Origin: Deltaproteobacteria bacterium
Lineage (GTDB): Bacteria; Desulfobacterota; DSM-4660; Desulfatiglandales; Desulfatiglandaceae
Length of the DNA stretch: 9,279 nt
Direction: 5' to 3'
NCBI GenBank assembly: GCA_019313765.1
Contig: JAFDAP010000042.1
Span: 1-9,279 of the forward strand
Shown: piece after piece, positions 1 to 5,932 of the stretch
Numbering within the stretch: position 1 is the first letter of the stretch
How the letters are laid out: every line of letters starts with the position of its first letter
Translations under genes and position numbers: made by a program
Notes under the pieces: model-generated
The model's input: the letters and a program-made list of their open reading frames with translations, nothing else
The model's database searches: none
Told to the model about the DNA's origin: nothing

Positions 1-132
1 GGTATTCTTAAGCCCCGTGTAGATGACCTCCATTCCCGCTTCCTTCAGGGCCTGCGCTATAATCAGGCCGCCCCGATCATGGCCGTCAAGCCCTATCTTA
101 GCCACCAAAACCCTGATGGTATGATTTTTCAT
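1..132 (-). CDS. Acyl-CoA mutase small subunit, cobalamin-binding (partial, 5' end only)
   Basis: The first 44 codons of a gene that runs off the left edge. The residues IGLDGHDRGG (13-22) contain the DxHxxG motif (D16, H18, G21) of B12-binding domains; H18 would be the lower axial ligand of cobalt in base-off/His-on binding. The preceding beta strand (IRVLVAKIG) and following helix (LIIAQALKEAGMEVIYTG) match the start of the Rossmann-like B12 fold of methylmalonyl-CoA mutase family small subunits. The ATG at 132 has an AGAGGG Shine-Dalgarno 8 bases upstream and lies 25 bases after the large-subunit stop, so the two are almost certainly co-translated as one split enzyme. A complete protein of this type is usually about 130-140 residues. 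The family assignment is secure. The substrate follows the large subunit, which looks atypical. In many genomes a MeaB-type GTPase or an epimerase comes next, but that lies outside the window. Confidence 0.93.
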   Translation of the reverse strand, partial: MKNHTIRVLVAKIGLDGHDRGGLIIAQALKEAGMEVIYTGLKNT

Positions 133-157
133 TTCTCATTCCCTCTCATACGAACCA

Positions 158-1831
158 TTAAATGCCGGTCAGATGGCTTTTTTCGTCAAAACTCCCCCAT
201 CTTTCCTTATATACGTCCCATAGTTCCCGCAGGGTGGCATAGGCTTTTGCAGCCTCCATGGTGGTGTCCATGAGGTTTTCGTCCCTAAAGGCTGCCTCCC
301 GCAACTTGTCAAGGGTCCTGTCCACGGCGGACTGGTCTCTACTGGCCTTCAAATCCTCAAGACTCTGAACCATGCGCCTCTCGAATCCCTCATCGATCTC
401 CAGGAGATTCGGCTCTGCTTCCTCGTCTTCTATAAAGTCATTGACTCCGACAATGATCTCTTCCTTTTTCTCCACCTTAGTCTGATATGCAAAGGCCGAC
501 TTAGTCACTTCGCTCTGGATGTAGCCGTTGTCGATGCACTCGATCACCCCGCCGCGCTTATCGATTTCTTCGATATAGGCCATGGCCTCATCTTCAATAT
601 CCTTGGTGAGGGATTCCACAAAAAAGCTTCCCGCCATCGGGTCCACCGTGTTGGCAACCCCTGACTCATGGGCAATTACATGCTGGGTCCGTACAGCCAG
701 TTTTACGCTTTCCTCGGTGGGCAGCGCCATGGCTTCGTCAATGGAATCCGTGTGAAGCGACTGGGTGCCGCCAAGCACTGCGGCGAGGCCCTGAATGGCC
801 ACTCGGACCGCATTGTTCATGGGCTGCTGCGCCGTAAGGGAGACCCCGGATGTCTGGGTGTGAAACCGTAGCTGCATGGAGCGAGGATTCTTGGCCTTAA
901 ACCTCTCTTTCATGATGCGGGCCCAGATTCTTCTGGCAGCACGGTATTTTGCAATTTCCTCAAAAAAATCATTATGGGCGTTCCACATGAACGACAGCCT
1001 CGGTCCAAAGGTATCTACATCCATGCCCCTCTCGATAAAGGCATTTACGAACTCAATTCCGTCTGAGAGGGTGAATCCCACCTCCTGGGCCGCGGTGCAG
1101 CCCTTTTCCCGGATCTGATACCCAACGATGCTTATGGGGTACCACAGCGGCATGTATTTGGTCGCGTGCTCCACCACATCAACGGTAAGCTTTAGTTCCG
1201 CCCGTCGGGGAATAACCCGCACATTGGCTGCCACATCCCGACAGATGCTGTCGTTCTGGTAGGTGCCCCGAAGCTGATCCGGCCTAAAGCCCTGCTTCTC
1301 CGCCACTGCGATGTACATGCATGGGATGGGCGGGTAGGCAATGACCAGGGAGGAACTCACATCCCCAAGCGGGATACCATCAAAGAGCGCCTCCATATCC
1401 TCCAGGGAATTTACCGGAACGCCGTCTCGACCAATCTCTCCCCTGGAAAGCGGATGGTCTGAGCCCAGCCCATTGATGGTGGGCAGGTCAAATGCGACAT
1501 TCAATCCGGGAGCACCGGATTTCATCAGGTACTTGAGCCTCTCATTGCTCTTGCTTGGGTCCCCAAAACCCATAAACTGCCTGACTGTCCACAGTCGTCC
1601 CCTGTACATGGTGGGATGGATGCCTCGGGTGTAAGGGTATTGGCCCGGGAGGGAGATGTCCCTCATGTAATCAATGCCCCTTTCCTCAACATCCAGGGGG
1701 GTATATAGGCGATCCACATCAATGCCACCCATGGTGGTAAAGCGATCCTTCCTCTCCCGCCCCTTTGCCGTCTCTTTATCCCACTCCTCTTTTGCCTTCT
1801 TTATCTCATCCAGTGTATCCCGGTCATACAT
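158..1831 (-). CDS. B12-dependent acyl-CoA mutase large subunit, methylmalonyl-CoA mutase family, atypical substrate site
   Basis: The 557-residue catalytic (TIM-barrel) subunit of a split adenosylcobalamin mutase, which interconverts CoA-thioester carbon skeletons in the cytoplasm. Visible family blocks are PYTRGIHPTMYRGRLWTVRQF (66-86), AFDLP (113-117), GTYQND (189-194), LRFHTQTSG (311-319), SLTAQQP and GGTQSLHT. The start at 1831 is preferred over an in-frame ATG at 1909 because MYDRDTLDEIKKAKEEW is the usual N-terminus and a GGAGG lies 7 bases upstream; nothing comparable precedes 1909. Aligned by eye to Propionibacterium methylmalonyl-CoA mutase, Tyr89 is F86, Arg207 is A202 and His244 is Q239, while Gln197 is kept as Q192. 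The region 162-174 is also about two residues short. Phe at the first position recalls isobutyryl-CoA mutase, but that enzyme has Gln where this one has Ala. The family is certain. Methylmalonyl-CoA as substrate is doubtful. Confidence 0.93.
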   Translation of the reverse strand: MYDRDTLDEIKKAKEEWDKETAKGRERKDRFTTMGGIDVDRLYTPLDVEERGIDYMRDISLPGQYPYTRGIHPTMYRGRLWTVRQFMGFGDPSKSNERLKYLMKSGAPGLNVAFDLPTINGLGSDHPLSRGEIGRDGVPVNSLEDMEALFDGIPLGDVSSSLVIAYPPIPCMYIAVAEKQGFRPDQLRGTYQNDSICRDVAANVRVIPRRAELKLTVDVVEHATKYMPLWYPISIVGYQIREKGCTAAQEVGFTLSDGIEFVNAFIERGMDVDTFGPRLSFMWNAHNDFFEEIAKYRAARRIWARIMKERFKAKNPRSMQLRFHTQTSGVSLTAQQPMNNAVRVAIQGLAAVLGGTQSLHTDSIDEAMALPTEESVKLAVRTQHVIAHESGVANTVDPMAGSFFVESLTKDIEDEAMAYIEEIDKRGGVIECIDNGYIQSEVTKSAFAYQTKVEKKEEIIVGVNDFIEDEEAEPNLLEIDEGFERRMVQSLEDLKASRDQSAVDRTLDKLREAAFRDENLMDTTMEAAKAYATLRELWDVYKERWGSFDEKSHLTGI

Positions 1832-1867
1832 GAATTGTCCTCCACTGACTGAAAGTTCTATTGGGAT

Positions 1868-1920
1868 GGCTCCAGCGCCCTCCGTCAAGCCAGGCATCCG
1901 GCAAAACAACCCCTGGAGCC
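1868..1920. repeat. Inverted repeat between thiolase and mutase genes
   Basis: GGCTCCAG at 1868-1875 is perfectly complementary to CTGGAGCC at 1913-1920, giving an 8-bp GC-rich stem around a 37-base loop. It fills most of the 103-base gap after the thiolase stop. No U-tract follows in the transcribed direction, so it is not a standard intrinsic terminator. It may be an mRNA processing or stabilising element, or a chance pairing. Confidence 0.45.
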
Positions 1921-1934
1921 CACCTCATCAGGAC

Positions 1935-3149
1935 CTACCTTTCAAACATCATGGCCATTCCCTGGCCTCCACCAACGCAAAGGCTAACAAGCCCCCTCTT
2001 CACATCCCTTCTTTCCATCTCACTCATGAGGGAGATGACCAGTCTGGAGCCGGAATTGCCCAGGGCGTGTCCCAGGGCGATGGCCCCTCCGTTGACATTG
2101 AGCCTTTTCAAGTGATCCTCCGTAAAGCCCAGCTCCTTGACAACGCCCAGGGACTGGGCGGCAAAGGCCTCGTTGAGCTCAATCAGATCGATGTCGTCCA
2201 AGCTTAGCCCTGTCTTCTTCAAAATCTTTTCGATGGCCGGAACCGGACCAAGGCCCATATAGGCCGGATGAACCCCGGCCGCAGTATACGCAACCACCTT
2301 CAGCCGCGGCTTCAGTCCCAGTTCCTTTGCCTTTTCTTCCGTCATCATCAGGACGCAGCTTGCCCCATCGTTTAACGGTGAGGAGTTGCCGGCCGTCACG
2401 GTTCCTCCCTTTACAAAGGCAGGGGCCAACTTGCCCAGTTTCTCCACGGTGGTGTCCGCCCGGACTCCCTCGTCCGTATCAAAGATAATGGGGGCCTTTT
2501 TCCTCTGGGGGACCTCGACCGGGACAATTTCATCCTTAAATTTGCCTTCCTCAATGGCCTTCGCGGCCCTGAGGTGACTTTCACAGGCAAATTCATCCTG
2601 CTGCTCGCGGGTCAGATTGTGTTTTCGAGCCACATTTTCTGCGGTGATTCCCATGCTGCAGCGCTCTCCCAGATACAGCCCCCACTGGTCCGCATCGCCG
2701 CAGGTCCTTGCACTGCCTTCAAAGAATCCATCCAGGAAATTCTTGTTTCCGGATCGAAGCCCCCACCTCGCCCCTTCGATATAGTAGGGGATGTTGCTCA
2801 TAGCCTCTGTACCGCCCGCCAGTATAACCTCGGCGTTTCCGGATTGCATATGGTCAGAGGCCGTTGCCACTGCCAGAAGCCCGGAGGCGCACTGACGTTC
2901 CACCGTCTGGGCCGGGATGGTGTGGGGCAGCCCAGCGCGAAACAGACTGAGCCTGGCCACACCCGGGTAGCCGTTATAGTGGCAGTTGCCCATCACCACC
3001 TCATCGATCAGTTCCGGATCCAACCCGGTCTTTTCCATAACCGCATTTACAACGAAACCGCCCAGGTCCTGCGCACGAAAATCCTTTATAGTCCCGCCGA
3101 ACCGTCCCACAGCCGTCCTGAGACCCTCTACAATTACGATCTGGCCCAT
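1935..3149 (-). CDS. Thiolase (acetyl-CoA C-acyltransferase), classical type
   Basis: A 404-residue thiolase that cleaves a 3-oxoacyl-CoA with CoA to acetyl-CoA and a shortened acyl-CoA (or condenses in reverse). The full classical catalytic set is present: nucleophile C87 in VERQCASGL, NEAF at 326-329, H361 in GGAIALGHALGNSG, and the acid/base C391 in CVGGGQG. The usual GHPxG turn reads GHALG, a mild variant. Length is typical for the family. The ATG at 3149 follows AAGGAG with an 8-base spacer and begins with the standard strand IVIVEGLRTAVGRFGG. It lies 115 bases after another thiolase of a different subfamily and 103 bases before the mutase. In this operon it probably carries out the terminal beta-oxidation cleavage. 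Chain-length preference, and so any choice between atoB-like and fadA-like naming, cannot be read from the sequence. Confidence 0.95.
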   Translation of the reverse strand: MGQIVIVEGLRTAVGRFGGTIKDFRAQDLGGFVVNAVMEKTGLDPELIDEVVMGNCHYNGYPGVARLSLFRAGLPHTIPAQTVERQCASGLLAVATASDHMQSGNAEVILAGGTEAMSNIPYYIEGARWGLRSGNKNFLDGFFEGSARTCGDADQWGLYLGERCSMGITAENVARKHNLTREQQDEFACESHLRAAKAIEEGKFKDEIVPVEVPQRKKAPIIFDTDEGVRADTTVEKLGKLAPAFVKGGTVTAGNSSPLNDGASCVLMMTEEKAKELGLKPRLKVVAYTAAGVHPAYMGLGPVPAIEKILKKTGLSLDDIDLIELNEAFAAQSLGVVKELGFTEDHLKRLNVNGGAIALGHALGNSGSRLVISLMSEMERRDVKRGLVSLCVGGGQGMAMMFER

Positions 3150-3191
3150 ATATGCTACTCCTTTTTTAGAGATTCTTTTAAAATTTAGGTC

Positions 3192-3221
3192 TGGCCACGT
3201 ACAGGGGCTTCCCTATGGCCA
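3192..3221. repeat. Inverted repeat between the two thiolase genes
   Basis: TGGCCA occurs at 3192-3197 and 3216-3221 (each self-complementary). Between them AGGG (3203-3206) can pair with CCCT (3211-3214), so the transcript could fold into a two-part hairpin of 6 and 4 bp. It lies in the 115-base gap between the thiolases, about 40 bases before the next Shine-Dalgarno. No U-run follows immediately. It could tune relative expression of the two thiolases; function is unproven. Confidence 0.4.
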
Positions 3222-3264
3222 AGTCATGCAAGCTTTTTGCTGTCAAAGCGGTTTGATTGTCTTA

Positions 3265-4455
3265 TCAGTCCCTGGGGCCTACGATGGCGACAGAGGCCTG
3301 AAATCCACCTGTGGGATTCCCCCCCTGGCAGTGGGCAAGACCCAGGTCCATATTCTTGACCTGACGTTTTTCCGCCTTTCCCTGTATCTGTTTGTACAGC
3401 TCATAGACCATCCGCAGACCGCTTGCCCCAACCGGATGGCCAAAGGCCTTCAGACCTCCGTCCGTGTTCACCGGCAGCTCCCCTTCCAGGCTGAAAAATC
3501 CGGATTCCACATCCTCTCCGGCCTTTCCAACGGGGCTGAAGCCCAGAGATTCATAGTTGATCAATTCGGTGATGGTAAAACAGTCATGTACGCTGGCAGC
3601 ACTAATCTGTTTTCGGGGGTTCGTGACGCCCGCCTGCCCATAGGCCTGTTTGCATGCGGCGACCGTTTCATTCCATATTGTATAGTCCGAGTCATCCCGG
3701 TCCTTTATCCTTCCCGAGTAGACATCCCTTCTTCCTACCGAAAGACCCAGTCCCTTAATAAGAACGAAATCATCCCTGAACTTGGGGGCCAGATCTGCCC
3801 GGGCCAGGATGGCCACGGAGGCGCCATCGGTTGTGGGGCAGCAATCGAAAAGCCCCAGAGGCCAGGAGATAATGGGCGCCTTCAAGGCCTGCTCTTCGGT
3901 GATCTCCCTGTGGAAGTGGGCCTTGGGAGCGAGGACGCCGTTGCGATGATTTTTGACGGCGATCTTTGCCAACAGCTTCCGGCCTTCATCCACGGGGATC
4001 CCGTATTTCTTGAAGTAGGCCAGGCCTGCCGCCGCATACGCAGCAGGGGCCTGCATATAGCCGTATGCCGGATGGTAGCCGTACGGAAAGGTGAGGGAAC
4101 CGGTCCCCGTATCCTTGCACTTCTCCACCCCAACTGCCATGACAATATCATACATTCCGGAGGCCACGGCAAATGCACCGTTTCTGAGCGCCTCAAGCGC
4201 CGATGCACAGTTGTTTTCAACCCTTGTGATGGGCACGTTATCCCACTGCAATGCCTCGCTCAGGATGCCGCCCGTAATGCCGCCCAAAAGGGTCCCGACC
4301 CACCCGGCATTGATCTCTTTCATCTCAATTCCTGCATCCTCTAAGGCTTCATAAGCGGCATCAATAATCATATCCTGCAAGGACTGCTCCCAGTTTTCTC
4401 CAAACTTCGTGCAACCCATCCCTATAATGGCCACCTTATCTTTTATGCTTTCCAT
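3265..4455 (-). CDS. Thiolase-like protein, SCP-x/BbsB-type (partner of DUF35 protein)
   Basis: A 396-residue thiolase-fold enzyme of the non-classical branch that includes sterol carrier protein X thiolase, archaeal acetoacetyl-CoA thiolase and BbsB of anaerobic toluene degradation. The nucleophile is C83 in VENNCASALEAL. The classical NEAF motif is replaced by HDCF (H290), followed by H340 in GGLKAFGHPVGASG and C376 in AHCQGGNP, so it appears catalytically complete. The ATG at 4455 has AAGGAGA about 6 bases upstream. That Shine-Dalgarno overlaps the stop codon of the preceding HMG-CoA-synthase-like/DUF35 gene (11-base gap), so translation of the two is probably coupled. Members of this branch commonly need a DUF35 zinc/OB-fold protein to form the CoA site; here that domain is supplied by the neighbour. 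The substrate is unknown, possibly a branched, aromatic or dicarboxylic 3-oxoacyl-CoA. Confidence 0.9.
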   Translation of the reverse strand: MESIKDKVAIIGMGCTKFGENWEQSLQDMIIDAAYEALEDAGIEMKEINAGWVGTLLGGITGGILSEALQWDNVPITRVENNCASALEALRNGAFAVASGMYDIVMAVGVEKCKDTGTGSLTFPYGYHPAYGYMQAPAAYAAAGLAYFKKYGIPVDEGRKLLAKIAVKNHRNGVLAPKAHFHREITEEQALKAPIISWPLGLFDCCPTTDGASVAILARADLAPKFRDDFVLIKGLGLSVGRRDVYSGRIKDRDDSDYTIWNETVAACKQAYGQAGVTNPRKQISAASVHDCFTITELINYESLGFSPVGKAGEDVESGFFSLEGELPVNTDGGLKAFGHPVGASGLRMVYELYKQIQGKAEKRQVKNMDLGLAHCQGGNPTGGFQASVAIVGPRD

Positions 4456-4466
4456 TTCTCGTCTCC

Positions 4467-5879
4467 TTACCTTATGACTCTTCCTTTCCAGCCGTACACG
4501 GGCACGTCGTTTTCGCTCGGAAACTTCCTGAAGGTCATCTCCAAGGAATCACCGATGCTCACTTCTTCCAGACTGGCATCGGCAATCTGGAGTCTGGCGC
4601 GAACATCTTCGAAGTCCGCAATGGCCCAGAAAGGCGCAGCCCCCCCGCCATACCCGAGATTGTCCACTGTGCAGCTGAATACCTTTGCAATCTGGTCCGA
4701 AAGTCGGACTTCACGGTAATCGTCCTTGCCAAAACAGCTCGAGCAGATCCGATGAATGGGGAACTGGACATGCCCACATTGGTTGCATTTCATTCCATGG
4801 AATCGCATGATGGAATTCTGATCACGCCACACCGTTGTGGCAGGGGGCCGAATGGGTGGCATCCTCTCATCTGAAGAAGCAAGGAGGCCTCTAAAATTCG
4901 CATATTGCTGGTAGTTGGACAGCATCTTCTTTGAGCCCAGGTACCTGGCCAATCCTTTGGCGCCTTTACCCTCCCCTATCTTATCCGTTGCCTGCAGGAT
5001 AAAGACATCGCAACCGCTTCCATACGTGGCAAAAAGTATCCGGTCTCCTGCTTTGGCCTCCTCCAGACAGGCAATAAGCTGCATGAGCCCGAAGGCGGAA
5101 CCGGTGTTTCCCATAGCCGAGAAAAGGGGCATCTGGACCTGGGTCTTGAGATCAAAACCGAGCCTTTTTGCCATATCCCAGTAGCTCCGCTCCGTAGGGG
5201 CGTAGCACACGAACTTGGCGAAATCTTTTAGTTCCAGCCCGTACTTTACCAGGGCGCCTTTGACGGCCTCGGGCACTACCCGCTGGAATCCCTCCACCAT
5301 CACAAAGCGGTCTTCCCAGAAATGGACAAAGCGGTCCTCCGACTTTCTCCAGTAATCGGTTATTTCATCGGAGATGGAATAGGATCCCTCCACGCTGACG
5401 GCAACATCCGTGTCTCCGATCAAGAAGGCTGCGGCGCCATCGCCGAGGATCGATTCGAAAGGAGAGCCGGGAAACCCGATCCGGCAATCAGCTGCCGTTA
5501 CCAGCACCTTCTTGTTGGATCCGGCTTTGACTGCATCCAGAGCCCCCTTCAGGGCAGCACTTCCAGCCCTCAACGACCCCAGGGAGTCCATGGTATTGAT
5601 GTTTCGATTAAGATCTACGGCAACGGCCGCAGCAGCAGCAGTCTGCTTCTCCTGAAACGGTGACGTAGTGGACGCAAAAAACAGCCCGTCAACCTCGCTT
5701 CGATCTGTCGTCTTTAAACAATCAACTGCCGCCTCAACGGCCATGGTCAGGCTGTCCTCATCCTTGCCCGCAACCGACCGTTCTCCCTTTCCAGCAAAAG
5801 AATTCCAAGCCTTTCCTATTTCCTCAAAGGCCAATCTGAATAACGGAACATACGCACCAAAAGACTCAATCCCAGCCAT
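4467..5879 (-). CDS. HMG-CoA-synthase-like/DUF35 (OB-fold zinc-ribbon) fusion, probably non-catalytic
   Basis: A 470-residue two-domain protein. Residues 1 to about 300 have the thiolase fold of HMG-CoA synthase/KAS III proteins (start GIESFGAYVPLFRL, core VLVTAADCRIG, DGAAAFLIG, AMGNTGSAFGLM at 255-266, TYGSGCDVFIL). Residues about 350-470 form a DUF35 unit: a zinc ribbon C365-x2-C368-x10-C379-x2-C382, then an OB-fold. By eye alignment to archaeal and staphylococcal HMG-CoA synthases the catalytic Glu is T72, the nucleophilic Cys is L103 (in GSLRAGSAAL) and the His is Y226, so HMG-CoA synthesis is unlikely. The start at 5879 is clear: AAGGAG, 6-base spacer, ATG. In archaea a thiolase, a DUF35 protein and HMG-CoA synthase form one complex, and BbsA/BbsB pair DUF35 with a thiolase. 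By analogy this fusion probably binds CoA or scaffolds the thiolase encoded immediately after it. Confidence 0.88.
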   Translation of the reverse strand: MAGIESFGAYVPLFRLAFEEIGKAWNSFAGKGERSVAGKDEDSLTMAVEAAVDCLKTTDRSEVDGLFFASTTSPFQEKQTAAAAAVAVDLNRNINTMDSLGSLRAGSAALKGALDAVKAGSNKKVLVTAADCRIGFPGSPFESILGDGAAAFLIGDTDVAVSVEGSYSISDEITDYWRKSEDRFVHFWEDRFVMVEGFQRVVPEAVKGALVKYGLELKDFAKFVCYAPTERSYWDMAKRLGFDLKTQVQMPLFSAMGNTGSAFGLMQLIACLEEAKAGDRILFATYGSGCDVFILQATDKIGEGKGAKGLARYLGSKKMLSNYQQYANFRGLLASSDERMPPIRPPATTVWRDQNSIMRFHGMKCNQCGHVQFPIHRICSSCFGKDDYREVRLSDQIAKVFSCTVDNLGYGGGAAPFWAIADFEDVRARLQIADASLEEVSIGDSLEMTFRKFPSENDVPVYGWKGRVIR

Positions 5880-5932
5880 TTTTTTCTCCTTAACTTTGAC
5901 TTAATCGCCCAAAAGAATGGAAAATTTCAAGG

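Noticed and set aside
1832..1909. Upstream ATG extension of the mutase by 26 residues
   Set aside because: The extension (MFCRMPGLTEG...) does not resemble family N-termini, has no Shine-Dalgarno, and lies over the intergenic inverted repeat; the ATG at 1831 has a strong GGAGG.
1868..1920. Rho-independent terminator after the classical thiolase
   Set aside because: The stem has a 37-base loop and no U-tract follows, so only an inverted repeat is claimed.
1674..2207. Plus-strand frame of 177 codons spanning the thiolase-mutase gap
   Set aside because: Antisense shadow of the mutase N-terminus and thiolase C-terminus, with no recognisable protein.
2986..4344. Long plus-strand frame of 452 codons
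   Set aside because: It is a shadow of the two thiolase genes on the minus strand; its translation matches no family, and the minus frames carry complete catalytic motifs.
4467..5879. Functional HMG-CoA synthase of a mevalonate pathway
   Set aside because: The catalytic Glu, Cys and His are all replaced and no mevalonate genes are nearby.
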